Assembly: GCA_030017935.1 (NCBI GenBank)
Contig: JASEGF010000016.1
Span: 1 to 17,684 of the forward strand
Length of the DNA stretch: 17,684 nt
Source of the DNA: Bacteroidales bacterium
Lineage (GTDB): Bacteria > Bacteroidota > Bacteroidia > Bacteroidales > DTU049
Direction: 5' to 3'
Shown here: positions 7,133-14,758 of the stretch, piece by piece
Position numbering within the stretch: the first letter of the stretch is position 1
Layout of the letters: each line of letters opens with the position of its first letter
Translations under genes and position numbers: made by a program
Notes under the pieces: model-generated
Told to the model about the DNA's origin: nothing
Seen by the model: only the letters and a program-made list of their open reading frames with translations
The model's database searches: none

Positions 7133-9295
7133 CTATAAATTATCATACAAAAAATCTGTCATTTTTTTATACAAATGATATCTAGTATAACCACCATAAA
7201 TACCATGATTTTTATTAGGATAAATAAATAAGTCGAATTGTTTATTATTTTTTACAAGAGCATTTACTAGCTCCATGGTATTTTGTACATGAACATTATC
7301 ATCTGCATCGCCATGAACTATTAGAAAGCTACCTTTTAATTTTTTAGCAAAGTAGATAGGTGAATTTTTTTCATATCCATCAACGTTATCAGCAGGCTTA
7401 CGCATAAATCTCTCAGTATAAATATTATCATAAAATTTCCAATTAGTTACTGGAGCTACGCTGATACCAGCTTTGAAATAATCTGCTCCTTTAGTCATAG
7501 CTAGGGCTGTCATAAAGCCGCCATAACTCCATCCAAAAGATCCTATTCTAGTAGAATCCACAAAAGGGAATGTTCTCAAATATTTATTAGCTTCTATTTG
7601 ATCATCACTTTCTAATTTACCAAGATTTAAATAAGTGCATTTTTTAAAATCTTCACCACGTCCACCAGTGCCACGATTATCCACACTAACGATGACATAT
7701 CCATTCTGCGCTAACATTTGAAACCAAACAAAATCAAAATATCCCCAACTATTATTAACTGTATTGATACCAGGCCCACCATATACATACATTAATACAG
7801 GATAACGTTTCCCAGGTTCTATTTTTGGTTTTATCATCCATCCATTTAGAGTTATGTTATCTTTAGTCGTAAATTGAAAAAATTCTGCAGGCACAAAACC
7901 ATATTCAAACATAGTATTTTTTAATTTTTCATTAGTTATTATTTCTTTTATCACTTTATTATTAGCTACATCATAAACAAAATATTGTGGTGGAGTATTA
8001 ATATCAGAATATTCATCTATCAAATATTTATAAGTAGCTGAAAATACAGGATTATGAGTACCAAGGTTTGAGAGAATTTTATTTTTATTCCCATTTTGGA
8101 AATTTATAACATAACACATTATATTCATAGGCCCATCCTCATATGAAGTATAATAAATATTCATATTTTTTTCATCAACTCCCAGAATATCTTTTACATC
8201 CCACGATCCATTAGTAATTTGTTTATCTACATTATTAGAAGGATTAAAGTAATAAATATGATTATATCCATTCTTTTCAGAAGTATAAAACCATCCACCA
8301 TCATTAGTCATCACCCAATTATCTGTTATTTCAATATAAGCTTTGTTTTGCTCATTATATACTTTATTACCATTAGCATTTTGAGGAGAATATAATAAAA
8401 TATCTAAATTATTCTGTAGACGATTAAGTCGCATTACTGCTAAAGTATTTTCATTTTTTAACCACTTAATTCTAGGTATATAAATATCTCTATCTTCTCC
8501 TAAATTTAATTTAGTAATATTGCTATCATCTGTATCATAAATGAATAAATCTATAATGGCATTATCCTCGCCAGCTTTAGGATATTTATATTTATATTCT
8601 TCAGGATAAACATCATTATTATAGTAATTAAGGGAAAATTCTTTCACATTTGATTCATCAAATCTGTAATAGGCTAAATGCTTGCCGTCATTAGACCATT
8701 GAAAGGCTTTAATAAAAGAAAACTCTTCTTCATTAACCCAATCAGTAGTACCATAAATAATATAATTTCGTTTACCATCTGTAGTGATAGCTTTTTCACT
8801 ATTAGTAGAGATATTGTAGATATATAAATTGTTATCTTTCACAATAGCAACATTTTGCTCATCAGGAGAAATCTCAGCTAAACGTATATTTTGATCACCT
8901 GGCAGACGATATAGCATTTTAGTTTTCACGTTATAAAGATAGACATCACTCTCTGTGCTATGTCTGTAAATTTGTTTAGTATTAGTAAAAATTAGAATAA
9001 AATTAGCATTAGTAGAAATAGAATAGTCATCAATACTTATCTTGTTTTGACTAGCCACACTTGACGGAAATAATTCTTTAATTTGTTTATCAGATTTGAG
9101 ATCATATAATACTATAGCATTATTCTCTACCACAGTATATGCATCAGATAATGGATACATACGATAGTCCCCCATCATTTCAGGATAGAAAGTGCTAGAT
9201 TGCCAAATGGCGTCTAGGGTAATTTGTTTGGTTTGTTGAGCAAAAGTAGTTATGCTCAATGCTAGAAAAATTAATAAACTAATAATTGAACGCAT
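7133..9295 (-). CDS. Dipeptidyl-peptidase IV (S9B family), exported
   Basis: A 720-residue serine exopeptidase that removes N-terminal X-Pro or X-Ala dipeptides. Residues 1-19 or 20 are a signal peptide (MRSIISLLIFLALSITTFA), so it acts in the periplasm. There is no T9SS tail. An eight-bladed-type propeller fills about 30-465 and contains DWVNEEE (185-191), matching the double-Glu loop that anchors the substrate amino terminus in DPP-IV. The alpha/beta-hydrolase domain has oxyanion Tyr505 in YGGPG, nucleophile Ser590 in GWSYGG, Asp665 in GDADDNVH (Asn667 matches the substrate-binding Asn), and His697 in NKNHG. Every key residue is present, so activity is expected. Length is normal. It is transcribed alone and ends at the two-way terminator. 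I found no clean promoter box; the region upstream is shared with lysS. Confidence 0.93.
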   Translation of the reverse strand: MRSIISLLIFLALSITTFAQQTKQITLDAIWQSSTFYPEMMGDYRMYPLSDAYTVVENNAIVLYDLKSDKQIKELFPSSVASQNKISIDDYSISTNANFILIFTNTKQIYRHSTESDVYLYNVKTKMLYRLPGDQNIRLAEISPDEQNVAIVKDNNLYIYNISTNSEKAITTDGKRNYIIYGTTDWVNEEEFSFIKAFQWSNDGKHLAYYRFDESNVKEFSLNYYNNDVYPEEYKYKYPKAGEDNAIIDLFIYDTDDSNITKLNLGEDRDIYIPRIKWLKNENTLAVMRLNRLQNNLDILLYSPQNANGNKVYNEQNKAYIEITDNWVMTNDGGWFYTSEKNGYNHIYYFNPSNNVDKQITNGSWDVKDILGVDEKNMNIYYTSYEDGPMNIMCYVINFQNGNKNKILSNLGTHNPVFSATYKYLIDEYSDINTPPQYFVYDVANNKVIKEIITNEKLKNTMFEYGFVPAEFFQFTTKDNITLNGWMIKPKIEPGKRYPVLMYVYGGPGINTVNNSWGYFDFVWFQMLAQNGYVIVSVDNRGTGGRGEDFKKCTYLNLGKLESDDQIEANKYLRTFPFVDSTRIGSFGWSYGGFMTALAMTKGADYFKAGISVAPVTNWKFYDNIYTERFMRKPADNVDGYEKNSPIYFAKKLKGSFLIVHGDADDNVHVQNTMELVNALVKNNKQFDLFIYPNKNHGIYGGYTRYHLYKKMTDFLYDNL

Positions 9296-9342
9296 ATTTT
9301 AAATTTTTGCTGCTAAGTTAAGAAAATAATTTTTAGTAACAG

Positions 9343-9377
9343 TATTTATTTGAATAAATATTTTTAGTAAAAATATT
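9343..9377. repeat. Two overlapping AT palindromes between divergent genes
   Basis: TATTTATT-TG-AATAAATA (9343-9360) and AATATTTTT-AGT-AAAAATATT (9357-9377) are each perfect inverted repeats and share four bases. They lie midway between the peptidase (minus) and lysS (plus) starts. As RNA hairpins they would exclude each other; as DNA they could be an operator. In DNA this AT-rich, chance palindromes of this size are not rare. Confidence 0.4.
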
Positions 9378-9423
9378 ATTATGGATAAAGCTATATCAAT
9401 TTCTTTATTTAGTTAAAATTTAT

Positions 9424-9432
9424 GAAATTTGC
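9424..9432 (+). promoter_or_regulatory. Probable -7 box before lysS
   Basis: GAAATTTGC matches TAnnTTTGC with one mismatch in the first position. It ends 9 nt before the lysS ATG, the same close placement seen at other genes here. No -33 TTTG is evident. Confidence 0.35.
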
Positions 9433-9441
9433 AAAAAATAT

Positions 9442-11184
9442 ATGGCAATTGAACTTAGCGAGCAAGAGATTATAAGGCGAGAAGCCTTACAGCAATTGCG
9501 CCAAATGGGTATAAACCCATATCCTAATGAAGGATATCCTATTACTCATTATGCAAAAGAAATTTTGGATAATTTTAATGAAGATACAGAATTTTTTAAT
9601 GATGTATACATTGCTGGGCGTATAATGAGCAGACGTATAATGGGTGGCGCTTCATTTATAGAGATTCAAGATAGCACTGGGCGTATACAAGTATATATTA
9701 AACAAGATGATATTTGTCCACCAAATGATAATAGTTTTTATCAAATAGTTTTCAAAAAGTTATTAGATATTGGTGACATAGTAGGCATACATGGTTTTGT
9801 TTTTAGAACCAAGATGGGAGAAATCACTATTCATGCTAAAGAATTAAAACTCTTAGCTAAATGTTTACGCCCTTTACCAATAGTAAAGGAAAAAGATGGC
9901 AAAACTTATCACGCCTTTACAGATCCAGAGCAAAGATATAGAAATAGAACATTAGATTTAATCGTAAATCCTCACGTTAAAGATATTTTTAGGATTAGGA
10001 CCAAGATGGTGCAGAGTATGAGAGATTTTTTAAATCAAAAAAATTTCATGGAGGTAGAAACCCCTATTTTACAGCCAATTTATGGTGGTGCTGCCGCTAG
10101 ACCTTTTAAGACTTATCATAATACCTTAGATACTAGCTTATTTTTGCGAATAGCTGATGAGCTATATCTGAAGCGTTTAATAGCTGGTGGGTTAGATGCT
10201 GTTTATGAATTTGCTAAAGATTTTCGTAATGAGGGTATGGATCGTTTTCACAATCCCGAATTTACACAAATGGAGCTTTATGTAGCTTATAAAGACTATT
10301 ATTGGATGATGGATACTGTAGAAGAGATGTTAGAACATATTTGTATGTCTATACATGGTAAAGCCGACATCACTGTTGGTGAGAATATAATATCTTTTGC
10401 TAGGCCTTTCGAACGTATTAGCCTTTTTGATGCTATAAAAAAATTTACTGGTTTTGATATTTCTAATATGGATGAGAGTGAACTTATTGAAATTGCTAAA
10501 AAATTGGATATTGATATAGATGGAATTACTGGCAAAGGTAAAATAATAGACACTATTTTTGGTGAAAAAGTAGAGCCACATCTGATACAACCTACATTTA
10601 TCATGGATTATCCTATAGAGATGAGTCCATTAGCCAAAAAACATAGGTCTAAACCTGGATTAGTAGAGCGTTTCGAATTGATAGTAAATGGTAAAGAGCT
10701 GTGTAATGCATATTCTGAACTGAATGATCCCATAGATCAGCGTAATAGATTAGAAGAGCAATTAAGGCTTAGACAATTAGGTGATGAAGAGGCTATGATT
10801 TTAGATGAAGAATTTTTAAGTGCTATAGAGCTAGGTATGCCACCAACAGCAGGCTTAGGAATTGGCATCGATAGATTAGCTATGATTATGACTAATGCAA
10901 ACTCTATTCAAGAAGTTATCTTTTTCCCTCAAATGGCTCCAGAGCGTAAAGCTATAGCAATGGAATCTGAAAGTTTGAAATCTATTGGAGTCCCAGATAT
11001 TTGGATACCTCTGCTTACTGAATCTGGTATTGTAACTCCAAATGATTTATTAGATACTAATGCTAATAAAATTTTAAATAATTTAGGTGGATTGAGAAAA
11101 AAACATAAAATTTCTGAGCCTCTCCCTTCTAAAGAAGATGTAGAAAATTGGATAGCTAAAGCTAAAGAATTATCACAAAAATAA
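9442..11184 (+). CDS. lysS: Lysyl-tRNA synthetase, class II
   Basis: A 580-residue cytosolic enzyme that charges tRNA-Lys with lysine using ATP. The N-terminal OB-fold anticodon-binding domain covers about 55-137. Class II motif 1 is around NFMEVETPIL (201-210), motif 2 is FRNEG with HNPEFTQMELY (261-280), and motif 3 is GLGIGIDRLAMI (471-482). The block FELIVNGKELCNAYSELNDP (411-430) is typical of LysRS and separates it from AspRS and AsnRS. The catalytic core ends near 505. Residues about 511-580 are an extra tail rich in helix-hairpin-helix-like features (LTESGIVTPNDLL, LNNLGGLRKKH). E. coli LysRS is about 505 residues; the longer form is, from memory, common in Bacteroidota. The start is the ATG at 9442 after an A-rich leader. 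tpiA follows 49 nt downstream. Confidence 0.96.
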   Translation: MAIELSEQEIIRREALQQLRQMGINPYPNEGYPITHYAKEILDNFNEDTEFFNDVYIAGRIMSRRIMGGASFIEIQDSTGRIQVYIKQDDICPPNDNSFYQIVFKKLLDIGDIVGIHGFVFRTKMGEITIHAKELKLLAKCLRPLPIVKEKDGKTYHAFTDPEQRYRNRTLDLIVNPHVKDIFRIRTKMVQSMRDFLNQKNFMEVETPILQPIYGGAAARPFKTYHNTLDTSLFLRIADELYLKRLIAGGLDAVYEFAKDFRNEGMDRFHNPEFTQMELYVAYKDYYWMMDTVEEMLEHICMSIHGKADITVGENIISFARPFERISLFDAIKKFTGFDISNMDESELIEIAKKLDIDIDGITGKGKIIDTIFGEKVEPHLIQPTFIMDYPIEMSPLAKKHRSKPGLVERFELIVNGKELCNAYSELNDPIDQRNRLEEQLRLRQLGDEEAMILDEEFLSAIELGMPPTAGLGIGIDRLAMIMTNANSIQEVIFFPQMAPERKAIAMESESLKSIGVPDIWIPLLTESGIVTPNDLLDTNANKILNNLGGLRKKHKISEPLPSKEDVENWIAKAKELSQK

Positions 11185-11186
11185 TA

Positions 11187-11218
11187 TTTGAATCTTTTTA
11201 ATAAAAAATTTATATTTT
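11187..11218 (+). promoter_or_regulatory. Probable promoter for tpiA
   Basis: TTTG at 11187-11190 and TATATTTT at 11211-11218 are 20 nt apart. The -7 element has one mismatch to TAnnTTTG. It falls in the 49-nt lysS-tpiA gap, and the -7 box ends 15 nt before the tpiA ATG. tpiA and the permease may therefore form a unit separate from lysS. Confidence 0.5.
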
Positions 11219-11233
11219 TATAAAAAAATAATT

Positions 11234-12007
11234 ATGAGAAAAAAATTTGTTGCTGGTAATTGGAAAATGAATCCTAATTATCCAGAGGCATTAGAGCTAT
11301 TAAAGTATTTAAACATTAATGTCCCTAAAGATCATTCAAATGTTGATATTTTAATTTGTCCACCTTTTATTTATTTATCAGAAGCTAAAAATATATTTAC
11401 TCGTACAGATATTTATTTAGGAGCTCAGAATGCATCAGCATATACTAATGGTGCATACACAGGAGAAATCTCTTCGTCTATGTTAAAAAGTTTAGGTATA
11501 GATTACGCTATTATTGGACATTCTGAGAGAAGGCAATATTTTGGTGAGAGTGAAGAAGTTTTAGCAAAGAAAATTAAACTTTGTTTGCAAGAAAATATTA
11601 CTCCTATCTATTGTGTAGGTGAAACATTAGAACAAAGAAATGCAAATGAACAATTTGAAATTGTAAAAAAACAAATTAGTGGAGCTTTATATGATTTATC
11701 TGTAGAACAAATTAAAAAAATTATCATAGCTTATGAACCAGTATGGGCTATAGGAACCGGAGTAAATGCTACGCCACAGCAAGCTCAAGAGATGCACACT
11801 TTTATTAGAAACATGATAATGAATAAATATGATGAGGTAGTTTGTCAAAATATGATAATTCTTTATGGTGGAAGTGTGAAAAAAGATAATGCTTATGAAT
11901 TATTTTCTATGCCAGACATAGATGGCGGACTCATTGGAGGAGCTTCATTAAAAGGTGAAGAGTTTGTTAGTATAATAGCAACAGCAATGAATATAGTAAA
12001 TAAATGA
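11234..12007 (+). CDS. tpiA: Triosephosphate isomerase
   Basis: A 257-residue cytosolic glycolytic enzyme that interconverts dihydroxyacetone phosphate and glyceraldehyde-3-phosphate. Substrate-binding Asn9 and Lys11 are in GNWKMN, the electrophile His96 in IIGHSERR, and the base Glu168 in AYEPVWAIGTG, whose end is the flexible loop 6. Phosphate is held by YGGSVK (211-216) and GGLIGGASL (231-239). Length is normal for the family and all active-site residues are present. Its stop overlaps the ATG of the following permease by 4 nt (ATGA), so the two are probably translationally coupled. Confidence 0.97.
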   Translation: MRKKFVAGNWKMNPNYPEALELLKYLNINVPKDHSNVDILICPPFIYLSEAKNIFTRTDIYLGAQNASAYTNGAYTGEISSSMLKSLGIDYAIIGHSERRQYFGESEEVLAKKIKLCLQENITPIYCVGETLEQRNANEQFEIVKKQISGALYDLSVEQIKKIIIAYEPVWAIGTGVNATPQQAQEMHTFIRNMIMNKYDEVVCQNMIILYGGSVKKDNAYELFSMPDIDGGLIGGASLKGEEFVSIIATAMNIVNK

Positions 12008-13248
12008 TTTGGATTTTTATCAAAGAAGCTTTAATAATGGCTTGGCAATCGCTCAGGTCTAATAAGCTACGTACTATATTAACAATTTCAGGCATCACTA
12101 TAGGTATTTTTTCTATAATTGCTGTATTCACAGTGATAGATTCTATTAAAAATCAAATCAATACATCTATTGAATCTCTAGGAAGCAATACTATTTTTGT
12201 ACAAAAATGGCCTTGGGTATTTGATGCAGATTTCCCTTGGTGGAAATATATTTCTAGACCAAATCCTTCTTACAGAGAATATCTATTCCTGCAAAATAAT
12301 GCGGAAACTATCGAAGAGATAGCTTATTTAGCCTCTACACAGCAGAAAGCTTCTACACCATTATTAACTAAATCAGATCAATATTTGAGTGGTATTACTT
12401 TGTCTTATCCTGATTTTTTGCCATTTAACATTAAAGAAGGCAGAATGTTTACTACTAATGAAACAGAACAAGGTGAGGCAGTATGCATAGTCGGTTATCA
12501 GACTGCTTTAGACTATTTTGGTAATGAAAAAGCTGTAGGACAAGCTATTAAAGTTGGTTCACAAAAATTAACTGTTGTAGGTGTTTTAGAAAAAGAAGGT
12601 GAAAATATGCTTGGCGGCTCAGGTGATGAACTAATTTTTGTACCAGTTTTATTTCTTAGAAATTTTATAAAACTTGACAGTGATGAAGCTAATCCTAATA
12701 TATTATTAAAGCCAAAATCAGACTATACTCAAGAAGATGCAAAAAACGAAATTCGAATATTAATGAGACAATATCGCAAACTACCACCTAAAAAAGAAGA
12801 TGATTTCTCTATAAATACTTCTACTATGCTAACTATCGGAGTACAAGGATTATTTAGAAGTTTATCAATAGGAGGATGGATAATAGGTGGTTTTGCTCTA
12901 TTAGTTGGCGGTTTTGGTATAGCAAATATTATGTTTGTTTCTGTAAAAGAAAGAACTCAACAAATAGGAATACAAAAAGCATTAGGAGCTAAAAGGAGAT
13001 TCATCCTTCTACAATTTATGATAGAATCTGTATTTTTAAGTATTATGGGGGGAATTATTGGATTAATATTAGTTTTAATTCTTTCATTAGTCCTACAATT
13101 TTTAATAAAATTTTCTTTCCCACTGACATTTGCAAACATAATAATGGGAATATTAATAGCAATGATTGTTGGTTTTTTAGCAGGTATAATTCCTGCATTG
13201 CAAGCTTCTAAATTAGACCCAGTAGAAGCAATGAGAAGGAATGCTTGA
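12004..13248 (+). CDS. MacB/FtsX-like ABC transporter permease
   Basis: A 414-residue inner-membrane protein with the four-helix plan of the MacB/LolCE superfamily. TM1 is about 24-46. A large periplasmic domain of the MacB-PCD type spans about 47-285 and has LPFNIKEGRMFT and VGQAIKVGSQKLTVVGVL. TM2 is about 288-312, TM3 about 337-367 and TM4 about 377-398. VKERTQQIGIQKALGAKRR (314-332) after TM2 is the conserved coupling region, and the C-terminal PALQASKLDPVEAMRR is typical. Such permeases pair with an ATPase to drive export of peptides, lipoproteins or drugs by a mechanical pump. No ATPase gene lies in this window, so the partner must be elsewhere. Its start overlaps the tpiA stop by 4 nt. 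I see no clear terminator after it. Confidence 0.9.
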   Translation: MIWIFIKEALIMAWQSLRSNKLRTILTISGITIGIFSIIAVFTVIDSIKNQINTSIESLGSNTIFVQKWPWVFDADFPWWKYISRPNPSYREYLFLQNNAETIEEIAYLASTQQKASTPLLTKSDQYLSGITLSYPDFLPFNIKEGRMFTTNETEQGEAVCIVGYQTALDYFGNEKAVGQAIKVGSQKLTVVGVLEKEGENMLGGSGDELIFVPVLFLRNFIKLDSDEANPNILLKPKSDYTQEDAKNEIRILMRQYRKLPPKKEDDFSINTSTMLTIGVQGLFRSLSIGGWIIGGFALLVGGFGIANIMFVSVKERTQQIGIQKALGAKRRFILLQFMIESVFLSIMGGIIGLILVLILSLVLQFLIKFSFPLTFANIIMGILIAMIVGFLAGIIPALQASKLDPVEAMRRNA

Positions 13249-13347
13249 TTTTACGAAAATAGTGTATTCCAATTTAAGTTCTATAACGTTTATTGTTGAT
13301 AAATTATTTAGGATAATATTTAACTATACAATTGTTATTATTAATCC

Positions 13348-13366
13348 ACAAATGAACACAAATAAG
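13348..13366 (+). repeat. 19-nt direct repeat, copy 1
   Basis: ACAAATGAACACAAATAAG is identical to the copy at 13637-13655, 289 bases away. Similarity continues some 15 bases upstream (TGTTATT-rich in both). An inverted, diverged version (GTGTTAATTTGTGTAAATC and on) lies between them at 13575-13600. Confidence 0.85.
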
Positions 13367-13382
13367 CACAAATTATAAAATA

Positions 13383-13406
13383 AAGTTGATTAGTTGATAA
13401 GTTGAG
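13383..13406 (+). repeat. Octamer array 1 (NAGTTGAN x3)
   Basis: AAGTTGAT, TAGTTGAT and AAGTTGAG follow each other without spacers. The same octamer recurs as a second triplet 105 bases later. A 16-nt period in the adjoining GAGACGAGG repeats continues the same eight-base rhythm. Confidence 0.8.
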
Positions 13407-13487
13407 ACGAGGAGTCTGTGAGACGAGGTGAAGAGGTGACTGGGTGAGGGAGAGAAAAGGCGAATAAGAAAATAGTTATTATGTAAT

Positions 13488-13511
13488 AAGTTGATGAGTT
13501 GATGAGTTGAA
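13488..13511 (+). repeat. Octamer array 2 (NAGTTGAN x3)
   Basis: AAGTTGAT, GAGTTGAT and GAGTTGAA in tandem, matching octamer array 1 at 13383-13406. The region is non-coding. Confidence 0.8.
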
Positions 13512-13636
13512 TAAGTTTAGCAAGATATTAGTTGTAAATTAATTAACAAATGTCCTCACAAAGCTAAATCATCAGTGTTAATTTGTGTAAATCTGTGGAT
13601 GAAATTATAGTCATTACGGGTTGTTATTTATTTGCT

Positions 13637-13655
13637 ACAAATGAACACAAATAAG
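13637..13655 (+). repeat. 19-nt direct repeat, copy 2
   Basis: Identical to 13348-13366. It is followed by a different continuation (AAATTC instead of CACAAATT), so the shared unit ends sharply on its right side. Confidence 0.85.
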
Positions 13656-13865
13656 AAATTCAATCCTAAAATCCTTGAATCCCACAAATCATGGTTAAGA
13701 CAATTTAGTTCTAGCATTCTCTATGCCTTCTTTGTTAACTTTGTGGTTAATATTTAACTGTCCAAAAATAAATAAAATTCATTTATAAAATAATTTTTAA
13801 ATCTTTACCTATATTAATCATTATAGAACCCAAAAGTTTTAATGTTCTAGCTCTTTCGAATTAAT

Positions 13866-14714
13866 TTAATAATTTATCTCTTCGTTGGGTTGTCCTTCTG
13901 TAGTATTATCATTAGCTTTTACTCTTTGCCAAATTTTATCAACAATTTTTTTTGTATATTGAGGAAATTGAGATTTAATAATCCAATCGTAATATTGAGG
14001 TTCAATAGCAAAAATTTCTTCTACATACTTACCTTTATATTTACCAAAATTAAATATCTCTTTCCCATCTTCATTAATTAAAATATGACCAGCTAAATCA
14101 GCAGTTTTATTATATTTAGATATTTCGCTTAATGATTTTATGCTATTATCAAATATTAAATTATTTTCATCATTATGAGCAAGATTCTCATTTTCTAAAT
14201 ATTTGTCTAGCATAGCTAATAATATTTCATAGGTAGCTATGGCATCTGCCTTAGCTGTATGTGCATTTTCTATTTCTCTATTACAATAAAATCTATAAGC
14301 TGCAGCTAAATTACGTGGCTCCAAACGATGGAATAATACCATTACATCCACAGAATTGCGACTCGAGAAGTCAATATCTATTCCAGCATTTAAGAGCTCC
14401 TCAGCTAAAAGTGGAATATCAAATTTATTAGAATTAAAACCAGCAAAATCAGCATCATCAATAAAATCAGCAATTTCCTGTGCTTTTTCTTTGAAAAGAG
14501 GCTTGTCTTTTACCATTTCATTAGTTATACCTGTGATATTAATCACCTCATCTGGAATAGTGATTTGCGGATTAAAAAGTTGTTCATAAGTTTCAGTAGT
14601 ACCATCTGGATTGACTTTTAGCATAAAAATTTCAATAATTTTATCATTAACTAAATTTAATCCTGTCGCCTCTAAATCGAAAAAAATTATTGGACGTTCT
14701 AAAAAAAGTTTCAT
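13866..14714 (-). CDS. DEDDh 3'-5' exonuclease with ExoX-like C-terminal domain
   Basis: A 282-residue cytosolic nuclease of the DnaQ/RNase T superfamily. The four acidic metal ligands and the general-base His are present: Asp13 and Glu15 in FFDLEATG, Asp99 in NKFDIPLL, and His152 and Asp157 in HTAKADAIAT. The exonuclease domain spans about 8-173. After a polar linker, residues about 221-262 (FNFGKYKGKYVEEIF, YYDWIIKSQFP) form the small FGKYKG-type domain found at the end of ExoX-like proteins. A repair or proofreading role on DNA ends is likely, but RNA cannot be excluded. It follows the phosphohexomutase by 44 nt but has its own -7 box. The start ATG at 14714 is 13 nt after that box. Confidence 0.9.
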   Translation of the reverse strand: MKLFLERPIIFFDLEATGLNLVNDKIIEIFMLKVNPDGTTETYEQLFNPQITIPDEVINITGITNEMVKDKPLFKEKAQEIADFIDDADFAGFNSNKFDIPLLAEELLNAGIDIDFSSRNSVDVMVLFHRLEPRNLAAAYRFYCNREIENAHTAKADAIATYEILLAMLDKYLENENLAHNDENNLIFDNSIKSLSEISKYNKTADLAGHILINEDGKEIFNFGKYKGKYVEEIFAIEPQYYDWIIKSQFPQYTKKIVDKIWQRVKANDNTTEGQPNEEINY

Positions 14715-14727
14715 AATATTTTTTTAA

Positions 14728-14736
14728 GCAAAGATA
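14728..14736 (-). promoter_or_regulatory. -7 box before the exonuclease gene
   Basis: The minus strand reads TATCTTTGC, the same nine bases as before the carrier gene at 1681-1689. Thirteen A/T bases separate it from the ATG. No -33 TTTG is found at 19-21 nt. Confidence 0.5.
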
Positions 14737-14758
14737 ATGGAAAAAGTTAAGAATTTAT

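Larger units (their letters stand above)
13249..13865. other. 617-bp gene-free repeat mosaic
   Basis: No supported gene, RNA gene or terminator is visible. From left to right it holds: AT-rich sequence (13249-13345); phrases of CACAAAT type (13346-13374); an octamer array (13383-13406); a G/A-rich tract with GAGACGAGG twice, 16 nt apart (13404-13412, 13420-13428) and running on to about 13470; a second octamer array (13488-13511); an inverted relative of the first phrase (13575-13600); its direct copy (13637-13655); a period-9-like block of AATCCT/ATCCTTGAA phrases (13662-13701); and a CTTTGTTAACTTTGTGG block (about 13718-13751). The last 110 bases are plain AT-rich DNA. From memory, phrases like these recur in intergenic DNA of many Bacteroidota; I could not check this. 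Confidence 0.7.

Noticed and set aside
7133..9295. Possible T9SS cargo status of the DPP-IV peptidase
   Set aside because: The protein ends directly after the hydrolase domain (KMTDFLYDNL), with no sorting tail; a signal peptide alone indicates periplasmic export.
10299..10604. Two overlapping minus-strand frames inside lysS
   Set aside because: They lie in two frames opposite a well-conserved synthetase core and show no recognisable domain, so they are shadows of lysS codon bias.
13383..13511. Possible CRISPR remnant or origin iterons
   Set aside because: The eight-base units are head-to-tail without spacers, and there is no replication gene nearby; a simple tandem repeat is the safer call.
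13824..13849. Possible terminator for the exonuclease gene
   Set aside because: TAGAAC and GTTCTA arms are only six bases around an uneven interior, and no U-run follows on the minus strand.
13249..13865. Possible tRNA or structured RNA in the large gap
   Set aside because: No cloverleaf arms, GTTCNANNC T-loop or long paired stems were found when reading both strands.
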